NCBI GenBank assembly: GCA_034766995.1
Contig: CM068315.1
Location: 46,943,662 to 47,007,661 of the forward strand
DNA: 64,000 nt
From: Acanthacorydalis orientalis
Taxonomy: Eukaryota > Arthropoda > Insecta > Megaloptera > Corydalidae
Reading direction: 5' to 3'
This document shows, piece by piece, positions 35,008 to 46,520 of this stretch; position 1 is the stretch's first letter, and each line of letters begins with the position of its first letter. A model generated the notes under the pieces. The model made no database searches. It worked only from the letters and a program-made list of their open reading frames with translations, and had not been told where the DNA came from. The translations under genes and the position numbers were made by a program.

Positions 35008-37926
35008 ACATATCTACATACACAACGAACTTACATTATTTACAAATTTAAAAAATGACATAATAACAAATTTATAAAATTTCCTTCAGTCTTTTAATTA
35101 CATAATTTAGTAATACATAGTCTAATTTTCACTTTTTTCAGTTAGCCAGAAAATTTAATAAACAAACTTTCTTATTATATCTAATGAATGATTTACAGTG
35201 GTGTTTTTTTTTTATTTATTTTGTCACAAATTATTTTCCATTTATATCATCTTTGATATTTGTCAACAATATTAAATAGTGATTTTGAAGGTCATACATA
35301 TTTTTTTAATTACAAAAGTTTTCCTGAAAAATTTATTCTTAAGTAAAACAAACTGATTTTCAAAGTACATTGTATATTTTTTAATATAAGTGTTTACTAA
35401 AAAATTCATTGTATAAGATATGAACGTTGTTTATTTCGAATTCATGTCTAGTTGTAATTATCTACTGCTTGTTTCAAATTACAACGTGGTATCGATTGAT
35501 TTTACAATAAACGACGAAAACAAATACGCTTTAGCTCAAATAAAATCATTTTGTTAAAAATCAAATCACAATACTGCTTAATATCGTACATATGTTATTT
35601 TTATAAGGAACATTTATACATTTTTAATTTTTTTTAAAACATCACATTTTGCATTTTCAGAATATTAGTCATTTAATGTTTCTGTGAATCTTTTGCAAAA
35701 ATTTCGTTTATTCCAATTAAGAACACTTTTCAAAAGGATAACATCTTATTTACAAAAAGAGAAAGCAATTTAAGTGCTAAATTGATGTAACATTTTTGTA
35801 TTAAAATATTTTCATTAAATGTAGAATCATCAAAGAATCAAAGAAAAATCATGTGGCATCATTAAATAAACCGAAACTGAACGAAGTTCTTATTTAAATG
35901 TAAAAGAAAACACATTAACGTTTTCGAGAGACTTTTTATTTGCAATTAAGTTTTCTCTTTGGCAGTTCTACATATACATTGGCGAGGTATACAAACACGT
36001 TTAAATTTTTTTAATTAAAACTTGTACCGTACTAAATAACTTATATACAGTGAATATTGGACAATATATATACATATATATATATATATGTAAACAAAAT
36101 ATTCATTTTGAAATTATTCAGTACATTATGTTGGATGAAAAAGTAATTACAGAATCGAATTGAATTTTAGTTAGTAACCCTTTCCTTATTTGGTATTCAA
36201 ATTTTTATTACTATTCATTGTAATAAATTTCGCAAAGTTCGTCTATCGTAATGATATTAAAATTTGAATAAAGATTATACTTGAAAGCGAATCAAGCTGA
36301 AAGTGCATGCAGTACGATTCAACGAAAACGATTTCGACGATTGTTCGTGAAGAAACGTTACTATCATCTTGTCACTACATGTTAGATGTACAGAAAACGT
36401 TTCGTTCATATTAAATCCTTTTCAACATCTTTGCTGAACTAATAAAACGGAATAGTGTTTTTCTAACCTGTTTCGTATCTTCAAGCTTAGTGAAGATGTG
36501 CGATATTTAGTTCATTTTCATGTACTTGAAAATTGTGTAGTTTTTGTCGGTGGTCTCAAATTTCAAGAGATGATTAATTTATTATTTTTAGTGCAAGTAA
36601 TTAGTTGATGAAGTATATTATAGTTAAAATTTCAGAATTTCTTGTTCTGTAGTAATTATTTTCTTGAATGAACGTTGATAAAGTATTTTGTTAAGTACAC
36701 AAGTGAATAAATTCTAACGTCAGTAAAAAAAATATTGTCCATTTCAAATAGAAACTACCAATGAAATTATTAATTAAATTTCTGTAATATTTAGGTTATT
36801 ACAATGTAATTATATAATAAGGAAGTAATTTAAGTATATATATACATATATATTCACATACAAGGGCGATTGAAATAAATGTTTATATTTATACAGAAGC
36901 ATCATTTCTAGAATGGGTTTTCAATGTAAAATGTATGAAACACACATAGATAAAGTATTAAAATTTTTTAAGACTAGTTTTCTTGTACTATTTTCCAGAT
37001 TAATTTTTTCAAGTTTTTAAAAGTTAATGAAAACTATTTAAATAAGTATGGTTCTTTAATTTGATAAAATATTGTTATAAAAAAATAATATACCATGTAA
37101 AATTTATTTGAATTTATTTCGTACCATAAATTTACGAATAAAATATTTAACAAAAGCTTTTATAAAATAAAATATTTAAATAAAAAATGAAATAATAAAA
37201 TAATACAATTAATGAAATATTCATTTACACAAAAAAGTAAATTGAAAACATTACATTTCCTGAAATGAATATTGAGGAGGTTAATGGAAATGTCATGATT
37301 ATTTAATAGCGAGGTGGATTATGTTTTATATATATATATATAACACATTGTACATTGGTAAGATATGAACAAATGTGATATTGACGTTAATCTTTATCAT
37401 ATTTGAACCATTATTCCTATTACTTATTCACATTATTTCCTGAAAAGATAATAAATATTAGGTTTATTAATGTTTTGAAAATTATAAAAAAAAATCAAAA
37501 AATTTTAAACAGAAAACTTCCGCGGTTAATTATTATGAGCTAAATCATTTAAAACCACAAACTGTAAGCTGATAAATTGAAGTTTTTCTATCCAAAACTT
37601 TATTCGAAAAATAACTTGAAATGTTACTAAAATATTTTAAAGCAATTTCAACAATTAATTTATAATAATAAAAACAGTAATGTAATATATACAAATATTA
37701 CACTTTTATTAGATTTTCAAATAATAAATTTATCTGAAAACCTACTGTATTGTTATAATTTAATTGTGATAAATTATAAGGCGCATCCTGCTTTAATTGT
37801 CCAACTACTAACTACTCTCATGTAATTTCTACTCCAATGAATTACTATAAGTAATTAAATTTGTGAATTTCAACTTAATTGATTAACTTCAACTCATTAT
37901 ATCATATATATTTTTAACTTGAATTA
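35005..37926. other. AT-rich stretch, nothing recognised
   Basis: Unique AT-rich sequence with short TA runs near 36065-36090 and 37326-37343. About 36280-36500 is slightly less AT-rich. No gene recognised. Confidence 0.5.
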
Positions 37927-38671
37927 AACTGTTATTTCATGATGATTCAATATTAAAATATATTTAAACACTATCATCCTTGTCACAGAAATATTTTTAT
38001 TTTAATATTTTAACAAAGTATTATAATAATAAAATTTCTTTTAAACAACAAGATATAGTTTGATAACGTTCAAAAGTATATATATATATATATATAATTA
38101 TTTTTGATAATTAAAATAAAAAGATTATTCAGTGCTTGAGGTTTTATTGTATTACAAATAAATAATGTATGTAGTTAAAATAAATTAGAATGAGATATAT
38201 TTGTGATGATAATAAATATAACAGTTAGTTTAAGTTATGATGATTTAATATTAAAAAACATTTAAATACTATTATCCTTTTCAGAGGAATGTTTATTTAA
38301 AAATATTTTAACAAAGTATTATATTAATAAAATGTCATTTAAACAATTTGAGACATAGTTTGATAATATTCAAAATTATATATATATATATATATTATTT
38401 TTGATAATTAAAATAAAAATATTATTCAGAACTTAAGGTTTAATTGTATTACAAATAAATAATGTGTGAAGTTAAAATAAATTAGAATGAGATATATTTG
38501 TGATGATAATAAATATAACAGTTCGTTTAAGTTATGATGATTTAATATTAAAAAATATTTAAAAACTATTATCCTTGTCAGAGAAATGTTTTTTTAAATA
38601 TTTTAACAAAGTATTATATTAATAAAATTTCTTTTAAACAACTTGAGATATATTTTGATAATTTTGAAATA

Positions 38672-38724
<53 letters not shown>

Positions 38725-38842
38725 ATTTTTGATAATTAAAAAAAATATATTATTCAGAGCTTGAGGTTTAATTGTATTACAAATAAATAATGTATGCAGT
38801 TAAAATAAATTAGAATGAGATATATTTGTGATGATAATAAAT
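37927..38842 (+). repeat. Tandem array of three ~300-bp units with internal TA tract
   Basis: Three direct copies at about 37927-38219, 38220-38516 and 38517-38842. Each starts near AACWGTT, contains ATGATGATTYAATATTAAAA, a TTTTAACAAAGTATTATA block, a TA tract of differing length (longest in copy 3, 38676-38722), TTTTTGATAATTAAAA and ATTGTATTACAAATAAATAA, and ends GTGATGATAATAAATATAAC. A few bases of a fourth unit follow (to about 38856). The unit has no coding frame. It looks like a short satellite or a locally amplified AT-rich repeat. Confidence 0.88.
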
Positions 38843-38856
38843 ATAACATTTAGTTC

Positions 38857-39407
38857 AAGTATCGAAAAAACACCATCAACAAGTATCCCATTTAACAAAA
38901 GATTCTTGCCAGTATCATTCTTTTATTTGTTTATTATACGACTGAATCGTATCATAGAGAATGGTATTGTATATAATTGAAAGCAACATTTAACTTTATG
39001 AAAATTGCTGAAATGATCCGAACATGAGAACATCGTCGTCTGTTTGTCAGATCACGTAATCAAAGTGTAAGAACTTATATATATATATATATATATATAT
39101 TTCAAGTAAAACAAAAGCCTTGCTGCTTCAATCTCGTGTTTTAATTAATTCAGTGCTGCTGTGTTTTTAACACATGTGCTGTTCTTCTGAGTACATCAAG
39201 CGAATTATTACACTGAAATATTATATTCTGGACAGGTTGTGTGGGAAAACTTCCTGAATGTTTCTTGTATATATTTTGAAATATTACTAACAAGTTACAT
39301 TTTGTAGATAAATTCGTTTTTAGTTCACACGTACAACATGAATTTCATGTTATATAAATTTGTCATTATGAATATAAATATAAACATATATTACGTTCAT
39401 ATACACT

Positions 39408-39470
<63 letters not shown>

Positions 39471-39642
39471 AAAGGAATAAAAGACAAAAGATTGAATCAT
39501 CTCCGTTTTGTAATGATATTAGTTCTTCAACGCTCCAGAAGAAAACAAAATGATTGAAGAATTGGATGAAGGCAATCTAAACTTTAATCTAAAAGTAAAT
39601 TTTAAGAAAAATAACATTTTCTGTTCTTTTTACAATTAATTA
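38857..39642. other. Spacer with TA tracts
   Basis: TA tracts at 39078-39102 and 39412-39465; no gene recognised. Confidence 0.5.
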
Positions 39643-40173
39643 TTAGGTTGAAAGGAAAATAATTGCGGTTTTTCTTTCTCAATTCTAACTTTAATTTTCT
39701 CAATGAAAGTGTCATTTCATCGTCTTCATGTTAATATCATTTTAAAGTGCACTTTCAGTCTGAATTTGGTAATGTAAACTTTGGTTTCATTATTAATTTT
39801 GCTTCAAATTGGGCTATTGAATTAAAGATGTAAAAGAAACAAATAAGAGCAATTTTTTGTATGAGTTAAAAATGGGAGGTAAAGCAAAACGATACTTTTT
39901 GTGTGAGTACTGTTGAGGAATATACGGTCAAATAGTGGTTCCAAAAATTTCTTGCTGAGGATGAGAGCCTTGGAGATGAAGGTCGCGGGTGTTCTTTTTC
40001 AGTTTATAATGACCAACTGAAGGCGTTAGTTGAATTTGAACCACAATTCGAAAGCTTGCACAAAAGTTGGACGTTAGTCATCCAACACTTCTGGACCACT
40101 TAAAACGGCTAGTGTATGAAGCTGTACATGAATTTAAAGGTTATAAACCGCAATTATTTTTCTACTAATCTAA
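39643..40173 (+). mobile_element. Family A mariner derivative, copy A10
   Basis: 531 bp with a good 5' end (TTAGGTTGAAAGG then ATAATTGCGG) and a 3' end TTTTTCTACTAATCTAA, TA on both sides. The family ATG (39828) is followed at once by TAA, and part of the KAAETARKL block is deleted. AVDNDQLK-region and SHPTLLDHLKRL-region sequence is still readable. No catalytic domain. Confidence 0.85.
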
Positions 40174-40907
40174 TAGAAAAAGCTACATAAAGTATGAGAA
40201 AAAAGAAAGAAAATTTAGAATGTAGGTTTTCTAATTGTTTTTATTTTTTTAACATTGTCAATTTATTTTAACCAACATCTAAGTTTTCTCACTTAGTTAA
40301 TAAATAAAATCCAGTGTTTCTTCCTCTGGTCAATCATTCATAACATTTTGTCATTGTTAACTTCTTAACGGGGGAACTAGTTTTTGTTCGTGTAAAAATA
40401 AGTCTTTTCAGAGTAGTTTTTTTTTTGCAATGGATTGTTATTATATCGGGTATAAAGTACGAAAAGGAAAGACAAAAATGAAAAATGAAATATTTTAATA
40501 AAATATATTAAACCGAAAAATGAAATGTAAGAAGTAAAAAATAAATAATTAAATCGTAATGCCAAATAGAGATCAGTTTTTGAAGCACAATGACAAAAAA
40601 TGTAATCATGTTATTGGAGTTGTATTTCTGAGATGATAAAATATTTCATCATGCCCAATTAAGAAGTAAAAAAAAAACAAATTTCAGTAAAAAATTATAC
40701 TAGTAATTATAACTTTATATATAATATGGGGCTCCACCCTCTACTTGTTTTGCTGGTCAATCGTCAGGCTTACTGTTCTCGCCCATTTGTCAATTATAAG
40801 CATGTAACCGAATGAAACAATAAACATATTTGGGTATCATAAAAGTCTCGTCCAACTCCAAGTCGAGGTCATGGAATTTTTTTATTTTTTGTAAATAATT
40901 TAAATTT

Positions 40908-40963
<56 letters not shown>

Positions 40964-41452
40964 TATAAATTTATTAGCATATTGATTTTTAAATCAAATA
41001 GCTAAGATTTTTGAAGATAAAATAAAAATAAGTGATTTAAATTAGTATCGCGTGCATTATATTTCTGATTGAATCAGTTTTTAGCGAGATTGAGTTTTAG
41101 ATATTTTTGTTTTTTATTTTCTTTATGAAAACCAATATCAGATATTTTTTTCGAATAATACCGTAATCAGTTAATATTTATGGATTTCGGTGAAACACAC
41201 GAATTTTCAATATATTTTTTATAGCATAAATTGACATTTTTAAACGAACAGATTTTATTTAAAAAGAATACTTACTGTAATATTACATGTTTTGTAAAAA
41301 TAATTGTTTAATATTTTATTTTTTTAACTTTAATGAAAAGTTCATTAGAATGGAATCAACATAACTAAAAAACTTTTGTCATATCACATAAGAATTGTTT
41401 TTAAAGTATGTATTTTTTTTTTACTTTTGATTATTTTTTTCTTCTACATATA
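40174..41452. other. AT-rich stretch, nothing recognised
   Basis: TA tract at 40916-40962. About 40725-40880 is less AT-rich (GGGGCTCCACCCTCTAC and following) and may be an old repeat, but I cannot assign it. Confidence 0.5.
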
Positions 41453-42259
41453 TGAAAGTCGTTTGATAAGTATAGTAAAGGAGGAAATAACAGACTGTTT
41501 TGCAAAAAAAATGAATTTATTTTTCAACAAAGTGTTCATTGAGGGCTATGCACTTGATCCAGTAAGTCTGCAAAACACGCATTGATGGCGGCAGTGACAT
41601 CCTCATTCAATGAGAATTTCTTCCCATCGAGCTAAATTTTCATGTGTGGGAAGAGGAAGATGTCGCACAGGTTCAAGTTCGGAGAATAGAGTGGATGAGG
41701 AATCAATTCTGAGCTTAATTCATACAATTTGTCCATTGAGACGGTCGATTTGTGGGATGAAGCGTTGCCCTGGTGAAAGAGTATTTTTTGTGGTCCAATC
41801 TTGGCTGATTTTGTTTCATTTATTCTTCGAAACGGTCCAATATTGTTGCATAATAAACTCATGTTATCGTTTTTCTCTTCGTTACGTAGTCGATCAGGAT
41901 GATTCTTTGAGAATCCTAAAAAACAGTGGTCATCACCATCCCAGCCGACAAAACGATATTCGCCTCTTCAGCTCACTTTTACCAGTCGTCCACTGCTTGA
42001 CTCCTGCTTCGACTCAGGTGTGTAGTGGTGGATCTGTGTTTCATCCACGGTGACGAATCGTCGCAAAACAGTCTGCATGTCTTTTTTCCATTTTTGTAGT
42101 AACTACTACAATGCTCGCTTCAAACATCTGTAGAACGTGAACAACAAGTCACTTCTTCTGAAATTTCGTCTATGCTAGTTTGAAAAATGACACTTGATAT
42201 CCGCAACATTACCAAATGAATGGTGGCACCACGTTATCAAACTTATTAAACGACCCTCA
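41453..42259 (-). mobile_element. Family B mariner deletion derivative, copy B3
   Basis: About 807 bp, ends TGAAAGTCGTTTGATAAGTA and (right) TTAAACGACCCTCA. Minus-strand remnants: RFVTVDET with the first aspartate near 42050, HHYTPESKQ, then 41632-41862 with ILFHQGNASSHKS, in which the second catalytic aspartate is Gly, and LIPHPLYSPN leading to CDIFLFPHMK with the third. The HTH region is missing, as in B1 and B2. The 147-codon plus-strand frame at 41610-42053 is antisense to this remnant. Confidence 0.85.
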
Positions 42260-42386
42260 TAAATAAAATATATGAGAAGGCAGTGTTTAAATATTAAGTA
42301 AATAACCTGATATTAAATAATGAATGAATTATTAATTCTCCAGTCTCGTAATTAATTTTTTTTATTAAATAAATATGCAATTAAAA

Positions 42387-42443
<57 letters not shown>

Positions 42444-43416
42444 AGAGAGATCGCGTATTGTTATTTAATGTTCACAGAGTCCTTTGAAAAGAAAACTAAA
42501 TATAATAATCCGCTTTTTATGATACGAATTTAAAAATATATTATTCGAATGTTCCATAACTGTTTTATGATATTTGGAATGTAACTCAATTATCTGTTAT
42601 TTGTGCGGTATCAATATATAAAATAAATAAACATTATTACATAGAAGAATTAAAAATAAAAGTTTTATAAGTAGATTTTTATCTTGACAAAAGTATTCTT
42701 TTGAAAATCTAATGAAATGTTATTATGGAATGATTTATTGTAAATTGATATTTAACAGATTTATTGTTTTAAGTAATTATAATTAATTGTATTGTTATTT
42801 TGAAATAAAAGATTAAAAATACTTACAAAAATTTAAGATACACAAAGTAATAAGTTATTGTTTGAATTTCTTACATTCTAAATGTTTATCGATTATCGAT
42901 ATTATTGAAATATAATTTTATTTCAATAATATCTGATACTTTAATACTAATGATACTTTTTCATTAATTATACGTACATACTTTATTTATTTATTTGAGA
43001 CTTATTCGAACAACCTTGTGTACAGAAAAAACTGTGAAAATTAACAAAATTATGTTTTTAAAAGCAACTCATTCTATTTGAGTTTATTGCTACTCATTTA
43101 TTGTTTTAAGATATTTATTTTAATTGATGAATAGTCACAAGTATACTATTGAATAGTTGTTTGAAATTCTAATAAGTAGAAACGGTTACAAATTGACTAT
43201 TTAAAAAGATGTACTGTTCGACCTAAACGATGAGTGAAGGAATTAATATAACAGTTAACTTGAATTTATTATTTTTGATTTTATATTGAACAGATAATAT
43301 AACTTGAATTTTCAAACCAAAATAAAAATACAGACGATCTATAAAAAGTAAATCAACAATTTTGTCTAGTTCAGTTATTCTCTTTAACTGATTGTACAAA
43401 AATCTGTTATGCAGGT

Positions 43417-43479
<63 letters not shown>

Positions 43480-43599
43480 GTATGTAGATACGGTATTTAC
43501 GACACTTCTGTATTATAAAACGAAAAAGAACCACCAAAAGCATTCAACAAGCACCTGTGCTTGTTCAATAGAACAGAGTACAGAGAGGGTGTATAACAG

Positions 43600-43765
43600 T
43601 CGAACGGACAACACGTTTGATCGGTCAGGCGGCATAGGTTCGAACTTCGTTTACTCAACCAACCGGTGTAAATAATTCTGATGTTACCATTCTGATGTCA
43701 ATACACTGTTGCCTAACCGACACGCTAACCAATCGGTGCCTTGTGATACAAAAGGTTGGAACGGC
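43600..43765 (-). repeat. Possible tRNA-derived (SINE-like) remnant
   Basis: A less AT-rich segment. On the minus strand it begins GGCACCGATTGGTTAGCGTG, which resembles a tRNA 5' arm with an A box, and further on has GAAGTTCGAACCTATGCC, resembling a B box. The spacing between them (about 80-100 bp) is too long for an intronless tRNA gene, so if real it is a derived element. Weak. Confidence 0.2.
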
Positions 43766-43968
43766 AACAGAATACGGTGCGGTGTTATGGCCAAAAGCTT
43801 ATTGGTACGTCTATTGAATTTAACCTCAAAGTAGATTTCAGCATTTATTTCGCTTAATTTACATATTCAACCGTTTTGCAGAACGGATTCCAATGATTGG
43901 TTATATCTCGATATGAGCTGGTTCGTCGAGATCTTGTTTATTAATTACCTAATATATTACGTGATATA

Positions 43969-44003
<35 letters not shown>

Positions 44004-44381
44004 CGAATTATTTCAAATATCCATGTATTAGACATTTTATACATTTATTTATCTATCTATGCTGTTTGGATTTGTTTTGTATAACAGTAATTTGTTTCAC
44101 AAATGAATTCTTTTCTCCCCTTACTCTGTATATTAGCACTCTGAGGATTCAAGTATAGACATTTAAAAGCGTATAAGCGACAATGAAAATAATTAATTAT
44201 AATTTATTGAAGGTTTTTGACCAAAAAACATTTTGTGGTTTGTGGGGTGAGAAAAAAATTATTAATTTGTGAAATGAGTTTATCCAGTGTCAAAACCGTA
44301 TTGTGAGTAATTCGTTCCCCAAATTTTCCATTCTCTCTCTCTCCCTATCCCTCTTTTTCTCCCTTTCTCTCTCTCTCTCTA

Positions 44382-44418
<37 letters not shown>

Positions 44419-44570
44419 TATCCACAAAAAATTTTCGATAACGTTGCTTATTTATTTATGACAAATAAGTTTCTATGGTACGCAAATATGTATAGACATA
44501 ATTAACATATATACATAAAACAACAAGAAATGTCTGCGATAATGATTAAATAAACATAGCAACATCTTTC

Positions 44571-44653
44571 TAGATATATAAAATAGCATTTAGCCACAAA
44601 AAACTAAAATGTTGCAAAAGATAATTTACTACTATATTTATATAGACATACTA

Positions 44654-44658
<5 letters not shown>
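44571..44658 (+). repeat. Microsatellite-embedded repeat R3, copy 2
   Basis: Matches 30944-31022 (ATAAAATAGCATTTAGCCAC ... ACATACTAACAC) and again runs into a CA tract followed by TA, here also GA. Confidence 0.7.
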
Positions 44659-44709
<51 letters not shown>

Positions 44710-45412
44710 GTTGCATTAAAAACAGCTGTTTTTTTTAATTTTTATTTTAACAACAAAATTTGTGTGACAAAAATGATATTTAATAAATTAACGTTTTCTA
44801 ATAATCAATTAATGTAAATATATTTAATGTAGTACCTTTGAAAATTTTGTATTATATATTACTTTAAAGATGACTAACTTCTAATTTAGTAGAAATTATG
44901 TACTTTTTTGAAAACAACTTTTGTTAAATTTATTAATCAACACTTAGGCATTTCCTTTCCAAAATCGGTACTTTAAAAAAAAAGTAAAAAAAAATTATAA
45001 ACCGATATACCCTTAATTACATCATTATTTAAATTAGCAACATCCATACTTGAAATTTATATGTATGTAAGAAAAGAAATATTATTATTAATATTCATCA
45101 CAACTTCTTATCACACATTCAACAATAATTATTTAATATGTACCAATTATTTATAAGTAATGTTCACTTATTCACTGTAAACAATTAAGTATAAGGTACT
45201 TCAATTAAGAGCAATAATTATTTAATGTAAGATGATGTTATTTTAGTGTTTCACACTATGTTCATGTATAATTGTGTTAGAACATTCTGGTTGTTTTTTT
45301 TTTTACATTAAATACAATATCTTTTAATTCGAAAAAAGAATTTTGAAGTCATTAATAAACCATCATTTTATTTATTATATTTTTTTAAGAAATGTTCATT
45401 AATTTTTTTTAT

Positions 45413-45618
45413 ATTTCGTTTGCGTTTTTCAGTAATTTATTGCCCGAATTGCGCGTTTTTAATGTTTGTATGTCAAAGTAGGTGTCGAAGATTTGATTAC
45501 GTTGAAAATACAGACAAAAAAAAATTTTTCGAGTAAAACTCAAAAGGGGGAATGATTTTCTCGTTTTCTCAAAAAAATAATTTCGGAAAATTGCAAATTT
45601 TTTCGGTATTATCAATAT
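45413..45618 (-). repeat. Direct duplication R5, copy 1
   Basis: About 205 bp matching 45746-45952. Shared blocks include TTTTTCAGTAATTTAT, GAATTGCGCGTTTTTAATGT, GTCAAAGTAGGTG/ATCAAAGTAGGTG and GATTTGATTACG. Both copies are open on the minus strand with related peptides (FQRNQIF in each), but I recognise no family. Confidence 0.8.
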
Positions 45619-45745
45619 ATATATATATATATATATATAAATGTTTAATTCGTAGGCTAACGTCAGTTCGGTCATATTATGCACAGGGTCAGCTCTGTGG
45701 CCCTTCGAAGTTTGAATATTCTAGGATTCTCAACGTATTTAATTT

Positions 45746-45952
45746 TCTATACTTCGTTTGGGTTTTTCAGTAATTTATCACCTGAATTGCGCGTTTTTAA
45801 TGTTTATACATCAAAGTAGGTGCCGAGAAGATTTGATTACGCTGAAAATATCGATAAAAAATTTTCCTCATATTTTGACAAAACGCAGTGGAGTGTTCTC
45901 GTTTTTTCAAAAAATTAATTTCGGAATATTGCGAATTTTTTCGATTAATGTA
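45746..45952 (-). repeat. Direct duplication R5, copy 2
   Basis: Second copy, about 330 bp downstream of the first. On the minus strand YSEINFLKKREHSTAFCQNM then YFQRNQIFSAPTLMYKH corresponds to the copy 1 peptide FRNYFFEKTRKSF ... YFQRNQIFDTYFDI. Shared protein-level similarity between copies follows from shared DNA and does not prove coding. Confidence 0.8.
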
Positions 45953-46018
45953 TTTACAGATTTTTTTATTGAAATAAATGCTTAAAAAATACAAAGCAAC
46001 GGTTTTCAATGCAACCTC

Positions 46019-46472
46019 TTAATTTATATATATATATATATATGTGTGTGTGTATATATATATTAGGATAAGAATAAAAGAAACACATTCAGTATCTATT
46101 TCATGTCTGAACGAACATAAATTTCTGATCGATGCGAATTAATATATAATTTGAAATAATCTGATTTTTTATACACAAGTCAAACGTCCTAATAGACGTT
46201 ATATAATCATATCACGTTCAAATTGATCGTATTCATTCATCTCGAAGATAATTTGATAGATGTATAATGATTTCGGTTTCTTGTATTTATGATTAAAGAA
46301 AAACATGTGTGCTGGATATCTAATGGTATGGGTAAACCAATTACTTGTTCTATTCACTGACGGGTTACTCTTTCTATGTGGTTTGTTGCTTCAGTGAACT
46401 GAAATTCGCACACAGCTATGGTCACACATAAAACACATCTTCACGTACTTCCTTACTCCCACTCTTCTCCAT

Positions 46473-46520
<48 letters not shown>

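Larger units (their letters stand above)
42260..44706. other. AT-rich stretch with compound microsatellites
   Basis: Contains CT-then-TA tracts at 42389-42441 and 44335-44415, TA/GTAT at 43420-43485, and TA at 43963-44003. No gene recognised. R3 copy 2 and a less AT-rich segment are listed separately. Confidence 0.55.
44707..46018. mobile_element. Unclassified inverted-repeat element, 1.3 kb
   Basis: The left end (44707-44728) reads GAGGTTGCATTAAAAACAGC; the reverse complement of the right end (45997-46018) reads GAGGTTGCATTGAAAACCGT. These roughly 22-bp inverted repeats are 1.31 kb apart, about the length of a mariner. The left end is preceded by a CA/TA/GA microsatellite and the right end is followed by TA/TG. 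No transposase motif was recognised in either strand. A similar end-like sequence (GTTGCATTGAAAGTAGCT) occurs alone at about 17073. The unit also contains a direct duplication. Confidence 0.5.

Noticed and set aside
36862..36885. CAAGGGCGATTGAAATAA resembling the terminal repeat of element D
   Set aside because: Only about 12 bases agree, there is no opposite end within 2 kb and no transposase sequence alongside. It may be a relic, but cannot be supported.
37927..38842. CRISPR-like array
   Set aside because: The repeat units are about 300 bp and contiguous, with no unique spacers; this is an ordinary tandem repeat in a eukaryotic context.
41610..42053. A 147-codon plus-strand frame
   Set aside because: It is antisense to the family B mariner remnant B3, whose transposase motifs are on the minus strand.
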